A DNA stretch of 8,447 nucleotides, taken from an uncultured Clostridia bacterium. Its GTDB lineage: Bacteria > Bacillota > Clostridia > Lachnospirales > Lachnospiraceae. A program made the position numbers and the translations under genes. The stretch lies in the NCBI GenBank assembly GCA_945622055.1, contig CALZBV010000098.1, positions 1 through 8,447 of the forward strand, in the 5' to 3' direction. Shown piece after piece: positions 1-7,230 of this stretch; position 1 is the first letter of the stretch, and each line of letters begins with the position of its first letter. Below the pieces are notes generated by a model. It did no database searches and was not told where the DNA came from. It saw only the letters and a list, made by a program, of their open reading frames with translations.

Positions 1-1206
1 GCGTATCATATAAAATCCCCAGAATTCGCCATCCAAAAAAAGAACACACGGCTCAGCGGCCATGGTATCCGGTGATAAATCTTTTACCAGTTCATGAAAA
101 AGGACGTCGCGAAAATGTAAGGTCTGGTTATCATTGCCTGCATTACGAAGGGTAAGCTTGTCAAAGCTTTGAATTTCTTTGCCTTCAAAGTCCTTTAAAT
201 GATCAAAAAAGTCATATTCGATTTTAGAGGGTCCATATTCTTTTCTTGCATACAGACGGAAGCTTTTTTGAGCGTTAGCACGTGACCAGTTTCCGCAAAT
301 TCTTGCACCAAGATCAGCAGCGTAGGAGAGGGTTCCGTTTTCAAATACCTGAAGAGCAACCGGAAATTCTGTTTCCGGTCCGTCCGCATTGTAATTGGTT
401 GGATTGAGTACATCTCCCGGATCATAAAAGACAAAGTCTTTACTGTTTCTCCATTCGTAAAACCCGGAACCTATCATATATACACCGGTATCCGGATCGA
501 ACAGATTGGAAAAATCCGTCGCGATGGAAAGAACCTTCAGATTTTTGTAGTAGGAGGCCTCTTTTCCGACAAAGTAGGTCTGGGTATTTACCGGACCGAA
601 GGAGCCATCCGGTGCCTTGGAGACGGCCCGCAGGAGGATTCCTTTCTCTACCGTAGTTTGTGGCGGCTGATAGCCGCAAAGAGTAATCGGCTCGACTGCA
701 CTTAATATATTAGGCTGAAACGAATTGTTGTAAATAAAGATTTCTTTGTCATAAGCAAGCGAGGTTTCAGAGGTTCTGGGGTCGCTGCCGTCGGTTGTAT
801 AAAAAATGCTGCAATCCGGCTCTGCGGACAGAGAAACATTAAACGGATTCTCATAAAAACCTCCGACTATGGAAAAAGTGACGGGATTCTCCGGTTCCGG
901 AGTTGGTTGTACTGTTTCTGTCGGGACCGGAGTTTGTGTCGGATGCACGGAAGGAGTAATCGTAGCCGTAGAACTACCCTCCGGTGTAGGTGAAGGGTGA
1001 GTATCTACATTCGGTGTTTCTGCAGTTGATAAGGACGGAGCACCGGTTGGCTGTACAGCAGCACTCGGAGAAACAGCAGCCGTAATCGAATCTGTCGGGA
1101 CGGTTACGGTAGGAGAAGAGCTGCAGGCAGTAAACTGCAGTGCAAAAACAGTACATGATAGAGCGAATGATTTCATAAAAAGACCGTACAGTTTTCGAAA
1201 GCTCAT
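1..1206 (-). CDS. CotH-family surface lipoprotein, C-terminus cut off by the window
   Basis: This reading frame stays open for 402 codons to the window edge, so the gene is partial. Residues 1-28 look like a lipoprotein signal: basic start, hydrophobic stretch and a lipobox-like FTAC with the acceptor at Cys28 (Phe at -3 is not the usual Leu). Residues 29-107 are a Ser/Thr/Pro-rich linker. Residues about 108-213 resemble the chitobiase/beta-hexosaminidase C-terminal (FN3-like) module, with FYTTDGSDP near 134-143 and TYFVG near 211-214. From about 220 a CotH domain begins: NLFDPDTGVY near 235-244, LRNAGND near 353-359, FRD near 365-367 and LDGEFWGFY near 391-399. CotH of Bacillus is an atypical spore-coat protein kinase; clostridial homologues of this layout are mostly uncharacterised surface proteins, so kinase activity here is inference, and the likely catalytic residues lie outside the window. 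It follows the DUF853 ATPase gene after 36 nt and may be co-transcribed. Confidence 0.85.
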   Translation of the reverse strand, partial: MSFRKLYGLFMKSFALSCTVFALQFTACSSSPTVTVPTDSITAAVSPSAAVQPTGAPSLSTAETPNVDTHPSPTPEGSSTATITPSVHPTQTPVPTETVQPTPEPENPVTFSIVGGFYENPFNVSLSAEPDCSIFYTTDGSDPRTSETSLAYDKEIFIYNNSFQPNILSAVEPITLCGYQPPQTTVEKGILLRAVSKAPDGSFGPVNTQTYFVGKEASYYKNLKVLSIATDFSNLFDPDTGVYMIGSGFYEWRNSKDFVFYDPGDVLNPTNYNADGPETEFPVALQVFENGTLSYAADLGARICGNWSRANAQKSFRLYARKEYGPSKIEYDFFDHLKDFEGKEIQSFDKLTLRNAGNDNQTLHFRDVLFHELVKDLSPDTMAAEPCVLFLDGEFWGFYMIR

Positions 1207-1210
1207 AAAA

Positions 1211-1216
1211 ACCTCC
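1211..1216 (-). promoter_or_regulatory. Ribosome binding site fixing the CotH lipoprotein start
   Basis: On the minus strand GGAGGT lies four nt before the ATG at 1206. It supports that start over the internal Met codon at residue 11 (nt 1176), and the resulting N-terminus has the basic plus hydrophobic layout expected of a signal peptide. Confidence 0.75.
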
Positions 1217-1242
1217 ATTCAATGATAACAAGTTTCAATGCT

Positions 1243-2922
1243 TTATTTAGAATTTCCGAATAAACCGCGGACAATGGAATTACCAATCTGACGTCCAATG
1301 GAGCCGAAGGCGCTGGAGGCCATACGACCAACTGTTTTATTTACAATTTTTTCGGTTTTCTTTTTCTTTTCCGCTTCTTCCTTTTCCTTTTTCTTTAAGG
1401 CGGCGGCTTCTTCCTTTTCCTTCTTACGAAGGGCGGCAGCTTCTTCCCGCTCTTTCTGACGAAGAGCGGCGGCCTCCTCCCTTTCTTTTTGCCGGAGAGC
1501 AGCGGCCTCTTCTTTTTCTTTCATCCGAAGGGCAGCAGCTTCTTCTTTTTCCTGCTGTTTTGCAGCCTCTGCCTCTTCCTTTGCACGCTGCTTTGCTTCT
1601 TCTGCCTCTCGTTTTGCCTGTTCTTCGGCAGCCTCCTGTCTGGTAGCCTGCTCGGTCAGAACCTCATAAGCAGAGATATTATCTACGGCAAGGCCGTATT
1701 TTTCGTCCAGAGGGCTTCTGGTAATTACGGAGTTTCTTGTAAAGGCGTCAACCGGACCCATTAAGCTCTGTGGTGGCAGGATGAAGGTACGCTCTACCAT
1801 GGATGGAATCCCCTTTTCGTCAAGGAAGGAAACCAAAGCTTCGCCGACCCCAAGCTCCATAATCGCTGCGGTGGTATCAAAGGCCGGATTCTGGCGGAAG
1901 GTCTGGGCAGCAACACGAACCGCCTTCTGTTCGGACGGGGTATAAGCGCGAAGTGCGTGCTGGATGCGGTTACCAAGCTGGGCGAGTACTTCGTCCGGAA
2001 TATCAGAAGGACTCTGGGAAATAAAGTAAACACCAACTCCCTTCGAACGAATCAGCTTTACCACCTGTTCAATTTTCTGATTCAGAGCCTTTGGCATGTC
2101 GCGGAAGAGAAGATGTGCTTCATCAAAAAAGAACACGAGCTTCGGCTTTTCAGCATCACCTACCTCCGGAAGCTTTTCAAACAGTTCGGTCAAAAGCCAG
2201 AGTAAAAACGTTGCATATAAAATCGGAGACCGAACAAGTTCGGTGCTGTCTAAGATGTTAATCATACCCTTGCCGGATTCATCGGTCGTAATCCAGTCCA
2301 TAATGTCAAGCGCAGGCTCGCCAAAGAATGCATCACCGCCCTGACTTTCCAGAGCAAGAAGAGAGCGCTGGATTGCACCAACACTCTGAGGCGAAACATT
2401 ACCATAGGAAATGGTATATTCCTCACGGTGCTCTGCCACGTAGTTTAACATTGCCTTTAAGTCCTTTAAATCAATCAACAGAAGCTGGTTGTCGTCGGCA
2501 ACACGGAATACAATATTTAATACACCCTCCTGAACAGCGGTCAGTCCCAAAAGGCGCGAGAGAAGAATTGGTCCCATTTCTGAAACGGTAGTACGAACCG
2601 GATGTCCGTTCTTGCCGAAAATATCAAAGAAGCGGGTAGGGAAGGAGGTAAAACTCCAGTCATCAATGCCAAATTTAGCAACACGCTTTGACATGTCCTC
2701 ACTTTCATTTCCCGGAGCGCACATACCGGATAAATCACCCTTAATGTCTGCAAGAAATACCGGTACACCGAGAGAAGAAAAAGCCTCTGCCATGACCTTT
2801 AAGGTAATGGTTTTTCCTGTTCCGGTAGCGCCGGCAATCAGTCCATGGCGGTTTGCCATCTTCGGGTATAAATACTGTGGGTTTTCGTTTTTTGCAATCC
2901 AAAGTTTTCCGTCTTTTACCAT
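1243..2922 (-). CDS. HerA-like ATPase of the DUF853 / YjgR family
   Basis: A 559-residue P-loop ATPase related to the HerA/FtsK class, matching the DUF853 (E. coli YjgR) layout. Walker A GATGTGKT is at residues 31-38, directly after an N-terminal strand. A conserved ADIKGDLSG segment is at 58-66. Walker B (LVFFFDEAH) is at 262-270 with Asp267 and Glu268. A following ISQSPSDIP (301-309) and GNRIQHALRAYTPSEQ (317-332) fit the sensor and arginine-finger region of this family. Residues about 423-525 are an extended charged helix with an 11-residue repeat, and the last 30 residues (GRMASSAFGSIGRQIGNSIVRGLFG) are the Gly-rich C-terminal helix typical of YjgR. No signal peptide or membrane segment is seen, so it is likely cytoplasmic. 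Its biological role is not established; DNA translocation is inferred from kinship with HerA only. The ATG at 2922 follows AAGGAG (2931-2936) at 8 nt. It is longer than the roughly 500-residue E. coli protein, mainly because of the helical repeat. Confidence 0.92.
   Translation of the reverse strand: MVKDGKLWIAKNENPQYLYPKMANRHGLIAGATGTGKTITLKVMAEAFSSLGVPVFLADIKGDLSGMCAPGNESEDMSKRVAKFGIDDWSFTSFPTRFFDIFGKNGHPVRTTVSEMGPILLSRLLGLTAVQEGVLNIVFRVADDNQLLLIDLKDLKAMLNYVAEHREEYTISYGNVSPQSVGAIQRSLLALESQGGDAFFGEPALDIMDWITTDESGKGMINILDSTELVRSPILYATFLLWLLTELFEKLPEVGDAEKPKLVFFFDEAHLLFRDMPKALNQKIEQVVKLIRSKGVGVYFISQSPSDIPDEVLAQLGNRIQHALRAYTPSEQKAVRVAAQTFRQNPAFDTTAAIMELGVGEALVSFLDEKGIPSMVERTFILPPQSLMGPVDAFTRNSVITRSPLDEKYGLAVDNISAYEVLTEQATRQEAAEEQAKREAEEAKQRAKEEAEAAKQQEKEEAAALRMKEKEEAAALRQKEREEAAALRQKEREEAAALRKKEKEEAAALKKKEKEEAEKKKKTEKIVNKTVGRMASSAFGSIGRQIGNSIVRGLFGNSK
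1375..1548 (-). repeat. 33-bp coding tandem repeat (11-residue charged helix repeat)
   Basis: About five copies of a 33-bp unit lie inside the DUF853 ATPase gene. They encode residues 459-516 as successive units of the form (K/R)EEAAALRxKE, such as KEEAAALRMKE and REEAAALRQKE. The copies differ mainly at synonymous or Lys/Arg positions. Eleven residues is a hendecad period, which fits a right-handed coiled coil or a charged single alpha helix. Confidence 0.85.
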
Positions 2923-2988
2923 ATTTGATACTCCTTATGAATGAAAGTTAGTAACAGGGACACTACATGGTGCGGCATACTCTGAGGG

Positions 2989-4623
2989 TCAGCCCTGATT
3001 CTGTGCAGCAACGAGTCCTTTTCCGCCATAAAGCTCACGAAGCTTCGGCTTTTCGATTTTTCCGGTAGGGTTACGCGGAACCTCTGCAAAAATAATCCTG
3101 TGCGGACGTTTGTAACGCGGGAGAGCATGACAGAAGCTGTTTACCTCTTCCTCAGTAAGCGTACAGCCGGGTTTTACTTCAATAATGGCGCCGGTAATTT
3201 CGCCGAGGCGCTTATCCGGAAGACCAATTACTGCAACATCCTTGATTGCAGTATGTTTCCGCAAAAAGTCTTCAATCTGTACCGGGTAAATATTTTCACC
3301 GCCGCTGATGATGACATCCTTTTTACGGTCTACGAGGAAAATAAACCCGTCCTCATCCTGCATTGCCATGTCGCCGGTAAACAGCCAGCCGTCGGCAAGT
3401 ACTTCAGCGGTTGCTTTTTCATCTTTATAGTAGCAGGTCATGACACCCGGTCCCTTTACGGCAAGCTCACCGACCTCGCCCTGCAAAACGGTGTTACGAT
3501 TTTCATCGACAATTTTAGTTTCCCAGCCATAGCCCGGAATACCGATGGCACCCACCTTATGGATATTGTTCATGCCAAGGTGGACACAGCCGGGTCCGAT
3601 GGACTCGGAAAGACCGTAGTTGGTATCGTATTTATGATTTGGAAAATGCTGTTTCCAACGGGAAATCAGACTCGGCGGCACCGGCTGCGCACCGATATGC
3701 ATCAGACGCCACTGGGAGAGCTCGTAGTCGGAAAGCTTTACATCCCCACGGTCAATGGCATCGAGAATATCCTGTGCCCACGGAACCAAAAGCCAGACAA
3801 TCGTGCAGTGCTCCTTGGAAGCGGCATCTAAGATAAACTCAGGCTTGGTTCCTTTAAGAAGGACAGCCTTACCGCCCACCAAAAAGCTTCCGAACCAGTG
3901 CATTTTGGCACCGGTATGATAGAGCGGCGGGATGCACAAAAATACATCGTCATGTGTTGTCTCGTGGTGATTCTGCTCCACAAGACAGGAGTGCATCAGA
4001 CTTCTGTGCTTATGTAAGATAGCCTTCGGAAAGCCTGTAGTACCGGAGGAAAAATAAATTGCGGCATCATCCTCATCCGTAAGCGGAATATTCGGTGTCT
4101 GACTTGAGCAGTCAGCAGTAAGAGTGGTGTAATCCTCTGCAAAGGTCGGACAGTTTTCGCCGACATAAATCAATAAACGGTTCTTGCTTAAGGTGTCGGC
4201 AATTTCCTCCACACGTCCGATGAATTCAGGACCAAATACCAAAATATCGACATCGGCAAGATTTACACAGTAGTCGATTTCGTCGGAGGAATAGCGGAAG
4301 TTAAGCGGTACGGCAAGCGCACCGGTCTTTAATATACCGAAATAAATCGGCAGCCATTCCAGGCAGTTCATCAGAAGTATTGCAACCTTATCTCCTTTTT
4401 TTATGCCGCGTGACAACAGGAAATTTGCAAAACGGTTTGCTTTTTCATTAAATACATTCCATGTGATTTCGCGACGATAATAGCTGCTTTTTGTCGGCTC
4501 CATGAGCTCATATTCCTTCCAGGTAATGCGGCGGGTCTCCGGAAGCTGCGGATTGATTTCTACCAGACAGATTTCGTCACCGTACAGGTCACAGTTTTTC
4601 TCCAAAACATTTGTAATCGGCAT
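2989..4623 (-). CDS. AMP-forming acyl-CoA synthetase (class I adenylate-forming enzyme)
   Basis: A 544-residue member of the ANL superfamily, which activates a carboxylic acid with ATP to an acyl-adenylate and then transfers it to CoA. All core motifs are present: the phosphate-binding loop SSGTTGFPK at 192-200, YGLSES at 336-341, the GWLFTGD motif at 412-418 with Asp418, DRKKDVIISGGENIYP at 432-447 (hinge region) and the C-terminal catalytic lysine in PTGKIEK (Lys522). Length matches typical FadD-like fatty-acyl or aryl-acid CoA ligases. Substrate cannot be read from sequence; a medium or long-chain fatty acid or an aromatic acid are both possible. The ATG at 4623 follows GAGG (4632-4635) at 8 nt. 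It is the first gene of the minus-strand set, 66 nt ahead of the DUF853 ATPase, and is divergent from the iorAB-paaK operon, which suggests but does not prove a shared aromatic-acid role. Confidence 0.93.
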   Translation of the reverse strand: MPITNVLEKNCDLYGDEICLVEINPQLPETRRITWKEYELMEPTKSSYYRREITWNVFNEKANRFANFLLSRGIKKGDKVAILLMNCLEWLPIYFGILKTGALAVPLNFRYSSDEIDYCVNLADVDILVFGPEFIGRVEEIADTLSKNRLLIYVGENCPTFAEDYTTLTADCSSQTPNIPLTDEDDAAIYFSSGTTGFPKAILHKHRSLMHSCLVEQNHHETTHDDVFLCIPPLYHTGAKMHWFGSFLVGGKAVLLKGTKPEFILDAASKEHCTIVWLLVPWAQDILDAIDRGDVKLSDYELSQWRLMHIGAQPVPPSLISRWKQHFPNHKYDTNYGLSESIGPGCVHLGMNNIHKVGAIGIPGYGWETKIVDENRNTVLQGEVGELAVKGPGVMTCYYKDEKATAEVLADGWLFTGDMAMQDEDGFIFLVDRKKDVIISGGENIYPVQIEDFLRKHTAIKDVAVIGLPDKRLGEITGAIIEVKPGCTLTEEEVNSFCHALPRYKRPHRIIFAEVPRNPTGKIEKPKLRELYGGKGLVAAQNQG

Positions 4624-4665
4624 ACTTTGTTCCTCAAATGATAATCATAGTTTTAGAAAGCACTT

Positions 4666-4691
4666 TTATACTTTCCACTAAAAAAGTATAA
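4666..4691. promoter_or_regulatory. 9-bp inverted repeat overlapping the acyl-CoA synthetase promoter (candidate operator)
   Basis: TTATACTTT at 4666-4674 and AAAGTATAA at 4683-4691 are perfect reverse complements separated by 8 nt. One arm covers the minus-strand -10 hexamer and the other lies just past the expected transcription start, the usual place for a repressor operator. As RNA it would be an AT-rich hairpin with no U-tract, so a terminator is unlikely. The regulator is not identified. Confidence 0.45.
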
Positions 4692-4713
4692 GGGAATTGA
4701 AGGGAAAAGTCAA
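4685..4713 (-). promoter_or_regulatory. Sigma-A type promoter for the minus-strand gene set
   Basis: Read on the minus strand, TTGACT (4713-4708) and TATACT (4690-4685) are separated by exactly 17 nt, each matching the vegetative consensus at five of six positions. The start of transcription would be near 4678, giving a leader of about 55 nt before the acyl-CoA synthetase ATG at 4623. The arm of an inverted repeat overlaps the -10. Confidence 0.7.
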
Positions 4714-4730
4714 TGAAAAACATAGGGAAA

Positions 4731-4768
4731 ATAAGGTGGGAATATAAGGTGGGAAGATAAGGGAAGGA
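4731..4768. repeat. 13-bp tandem repeat in the divergent intergenic region
   Basis: ATAAGGTGGGAA occurs exactly at 4731-4742 and 4744-4755, and a shortened third copy ATAAGGGAAGG follows from 4757. The copies start 13 nt apart. The repeat lies upstream of both divergent promoters in a purine-rich stretch. Function is unknown; an activator-binding array or simple slippage are both possible. Confidence 0.7.
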
Positions 4769-4815
4769 TTCCGAAATTCTGCCATAAAAAAATACAGAAA
4801 GAAAGTTCTTTTCTC

Positions 4816-4844
4816 TTGTGAAAAAATGTGGTAAAATGTATCAT
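4816..4844 (+). promoter_or_regulatory. Candidate promoter for the iorA-iorB-paaK operon
   Basis: TTGTGA (4816-4821) and TATCAT (4839-4844) are separated by 17 nt, matching the -35 at four and the -10 at five of six positions. An alternative is the extended -10 TGGTAAAAT at 4829-4837 with only a weak TTTTCT at -35. Either gives a leader of about 50-60 nt before the ATG at 4903. Confidence 0.5.
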
Positions 4845-4849
4845 ATGAT
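4840..4849. promoter_or_regulatory. 10-bp palindrome at the iorA promoter
   Basis: ATCATATGAT is a perfect palindrome that overlaps the candidate -10 and lies just before or over the expected start site. The same half-sites, in the opposite order with one base between, recur as ATGATAATCAT at 4638-4648 in the leader of the divergent gene. The short length and AT-rich setting make this a weak operator candidate. Confidence 0.25.
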
Positions 4850-4887
4850 GCTTGGTTAGTGTAGCGATTAATCAAAGCAGTAAAAGA

Positions 4888-4894
4888 GAAAGGA
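4888..4894 (+). promoter_or_regulatory. Ribosome binding site fixing the iorA start
   Basis: GAAAGGA lies 8 nt before the ATG at 4903. A TTG at 4852 in the same frame would add 17 residues, but it lies at the expected transcription start and the added residues precede the conserved IorA N-terminus (MLGNEAIARGAYEAG), so the ATG is preferred. Confidence 0.75.
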
Positions 4895-4902
4895 TTTTTA
4901 TT

Positions 4903-6639
4903 ATGGAAAAAAAGATTATGCTCGGTAACGAGGCGATTGCGCGTGGTGCTTATGAAGCAGGCGTGAAGGTATCGGCAGCGTATCCGGGGACTCCGAGTAC
5001 GGAGATTAGCGAAAACCTGGTACAGTATAAGGAGATTTACTCTGAGTGGTCACCGAATGAAAAGGTAGCTGCTGAGGTGGCCATTGGTGCTTCGATTGCC
5101 GGTGTCCGTGCAATGTGTTCCATGAAGCATGTTGGTGTTAATGTGGCAAGCGACCCGCTGTATACCATATCCTACGGTGGCGTAAACGGGGGACTGGTAC
5201 TGGTAGCGGCAGATGATCCGGGACTTTACAGCTCGCAGAACGAGCAGGACACGCGCATGGTGGCAAGAGCCGCACAGGTGCCGGTGCTTGAGCCTTCCGA
5301 CAGTGAAGAAGCAAAGGAGTTTGTAAAGCTTGCGTTTGAACTGAGTGAGCAGTACGATACTCCGGTCATTGTCCGTACAACGACCCGTCTGGCACATTCC
5401 CAGGGACTTGTTGAGCTTTGCGACCGCAAGGAGATTGCAGACAAGCCGTATGAGAGAAATGTAGCGAAGTTTGTTATGATGCCGGGGAATGCAAAGCATC
5501 GTCATGTATATGTAGAGCAGCGCTTAAAGAAGATGGCGGAGGACGGAGCTTCCTTTGCTATCAATAAGGCTGAGTATAACGATACCTCAATTGGATTTAT
5601 TACAAGCGGTATTCCGTATCAGTACGTCAAGGAAGCCTGTCCGGATGTTTCTGTACTAAAGCTTGGCATGGTGCACCCGCTTCCGAGAAAGCTCATTGAG
5701 GAATTTGCTTCCAAGGTGGATAAGCTCTATATTTTCGAAGAGCTTGAGCCGGTGATTGAGGAGCAGGTAAAAGCCTGGGGCATTTCCTGTATCGGAAAGG
5801 AAATCTTTACCGTACAGGGCGAGTACAGCGCAAATATGCTTCGTAAGGCTGTGCTTGGTGAGACAGAAGAGCTTAAGGCTGCTGCACAGGTTCCGGCAAG
5901 ACCACCGATTTTGTGTCCGGGCTGTCCGCACAGAAGTGTATTTTCCGTACTGAATAAGTTAAAAATTCACGCTGCCGGTGATATCGGGTGCTATACCTTA
6001 GGTGCGGTAGCACCGCTGAATGTAGTAGATACTACGGTCTGCATGGGTGCAAGTATTTCCACGCTTCACGGTATGGAGAAGGCAAAGGGAAAGGAATACA
6101 TAAAGAACTGGGTAGCGGTCATCGGTGATTCCACCTTTATGCATACGGGTGTCAATTCCTTAATCAATATGGTTTACAACAAGAGTACCGGTACGGTTAT
6201 GATTTTAGACAACTCAACCACCGGTATGACGGGTCATCAGGACCATGCTGCAACAGGTAAGACTCTGATGGGGGAGACGACGAAGGCAGTAAATCTCATG
6301 CAGCTTTGTAAGGCAATCGGCGTGGAGCATGTCATCGAAGTCAATGCATTTGACACGGCAGAGCTTGAGCGTGTCATTAAGGAAGAAACCGCAAGAGATG
6401 ACGTTTCCGTTATTATAACAAAGTCTCCGTGCGTACTGTTAAAGGGCAATGTATTCCCGGATGTCTGTGTGCCGGACAGCGATAAGTGTAAAAAGTGCGG
6501 CATGTGTTTAAGACCGGGATGTCCGGCTCTTACCAAAAACGAAGACGGAACGATTGCAATTGATGCAACGATGTGTAACGGCTGCGGACTCTGTATGCAG
6601 CTTTGTAAGTTTGACGCAATAAAAAAACAGGCACGGTAA
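4903..6639 (+). CDS. iorA: Indolepyruvate ferredoxin oxidoreductase, alpha subunit
   Basis: The 578-residue large subunit of indolepyruvate:ferredoxin oxidoreductase (EC 1.2.7.8), which converts aryl-2-oxoacids such as indolepyruvate or phenylpyruvate and CoA to aryl-acetyl-CoA, CO2 and reduced ferredoxin. The N-terminal pyrimidine-binding domain starts with GNEAIARGAYEAG (8-20) and the AAYPGTPSTEI segment (25-35). The TPP-binding domain carries CPGCPHRS (338-345), GDIGCYTLG (359-367) and the TPP/Mg motif from GDS (408-410) to DN (436-437). Two C-terminal iron-sulfur sites follow: Cys529, 532, 535 and 540, and Cys558, 561, 564 and 568. In the second cluster the residue after the last Cys is Lys where Pro is common; all eight ligands are intact. 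Length matches the family. It opens an operon with iorB 13 nt downstream, the expected partner of the heterodimer. The enzyme is cytoplasmic and normally oxygen-sensitive, which fits an anaerobe. Confidence 0.96.
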   Translation: MEKKIMLGNEAIARGAYEAGVKVSAAYPGTPSTEISENLVQYKEIYSEWSPNEKVAAEVAIGASIAGVRAMCSMKHVGVNVASDPLYTISYGGVNGGLVLVAADDPGLYSSQNEQDTRMVARAAQVPVLEPSDSEEAKEFVKLAFELSEQYDTPVIVRTTTRLAHSQGLVELCDRKEIADKPYERNVAKFVMMPGNAKHRHVYVEQRLKKMAEDGASFAINKAEYNDTSIGFITSGIPYQYVKEACPDVSVLKLGMVHPLPRKLIEEFASKVDKLYIFEELEPVIEEQVKAWGISCIGKEIFTVQGEYSANMLRKAVLGETEELKAAAQVPARPPILCPGCPHRSVFSVLNKLKIHAAGDIGCYTLGAVAPLNVVDTTVCMGASISTLHGMEKAKGKEYIKNWVAVIGDSTFMHTGVNSLINMVYNKSTGTVMILDNSTTGMTGHQDHAATGKTLMGETTKAVNLMQLCKAIGVEHVIEVNAFDTAELERVIKEETARDDVSVIITKSPCVLLKGNVFPDVCVPDSDKCKKCGMCLRPGCPALTKNEDGTIAIDATMCNGCGLCMQLCKFDAIKKQAR

Positions 6640-6652
6640 GGAGGAGAAGACA

Positions 6653-7222
6653 ATGGCCACAAGAAATATAATGATAGTCGGTGTGGGCGGTCAGGGAACC
6701 CTGCTTACCAGCCGTATTTTAGGAAATATCACCGTGGAATCCGGCTATGATGTGAAGCTTTCCGAGGTACACGGAATGGCACAGAGAGGCGGAAGTGTTG
6801 TGACGTTCGTCCGCTACGGAGAAAAGGTTGCAGAGCCGATTGTGGAGGAAGGACAGGCAGATGTGCTGATTGCCTTTGAACGTCTGGAAGCACTTCGTTA
6901 TGCGCACTTTTTAAAGAAGGATGGCGTAGTAATCATCAACGACCGCAGAATCGATCCGATTACGGTGGTAACCGGAGCAGCACAGTATCCGGAAGGAATT
7001 ATCGAGAAGCTTTCGGGGGAACATCAGGTGTTTGCCGTTGATGCACAGGAGGAGGCATTAAAGCTCGGTAATTCCAAGGTGTTTAATGTTATTGTGCTCG
7101 GTGTTGCTGCAAAGCATATGGATTTTACAAAGGAACAGTGGATTTCTGCAATTGAGTCTACCGTGCCGCCAAAGACGGTTGAAATAAATAAAAAAGCATT
7201 TCTTGCAGGATATGAAATGTAA
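6653..7222 (+). CDS. iorB: Indolepyruvate ferredoxin oxidoreductase, beta subunit
   Basis: The 189-residue small subunit that pairs with IorA. It corresponds to the gamma-type domain of pyruvate:ferredoxin oxidoreductases. The N-terminal strand is followed by the glycine motif GVGGQG (10-15), and the family motif HGMAQRGGSV is at 40-49. No cysteine cluster is present, as expected since the iron-sulfur centres are in IorA. Length is normal for the family. The ATG at 6653 is preceded by a strong GGAGG (6640-6644) that starts right after the iorA stop codon, so the two genes are very likely translated from one mRNA in matched amounts. Confidence 0.96.
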   Translation: MATRNIMIVGVGGQGTLLTSRILGNITVESGYDVKLSEVHGMAQRGGSVVTFVRYGEKVAEPIVEEGQADVLIAFERLEALRYAHFLKKDGVVIINDRRIDPITVVTGAAQYPEGIIEKLSGEHQVFAVDAQEEALKLGNSKVFNVIVLGVAAKHMDFTKEQWISAIESTVPPKTVEINKKAFLAGYEM

Positions 7223-7230
7223 GAATGAGC

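Noticed and set aside
440..679. 79-residue minus-strand frame within the CotH lipoprotein region
   Set aside because: Shadow frame; the CotH frame is uninterrupted here and carries the FN3-like and CotH motifs.
974..1231. 85-residue minus-strand frame over the lipoprotein N-terminus
   Set aside because: It is out of frame with the CotH lipoprotein, which has a ribosome binding site, signal peptide and continuous family similarity over 402 codons.
2983..2998. Small GC-rich hairpin at the end of the acyl-CoA synthetase gene
   Set aside because: AGGG-N4-CCCT has only four pairs and no T-tract on the minus strand, so it is not a credible terminator.
3100..3831. 243-residue open frame on the plus strand
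   Set aside because: It lies wholly antisense to the acyl-CoA synthetase, starts with GTG without a ribosome binding site and shows no recognisable domain.
4852..4902. TTG-initiated 17-residue extension of iorA
   Set aside because: It would start at the predicted transcription start, has no ribosome binding site, and the ATG at 4903 has a well placed one.
5050..5505. 151-residue open frame on the minus strand
   Set aside because: Antisense to a well conserved part of iorA with no domain or convincing start signal.
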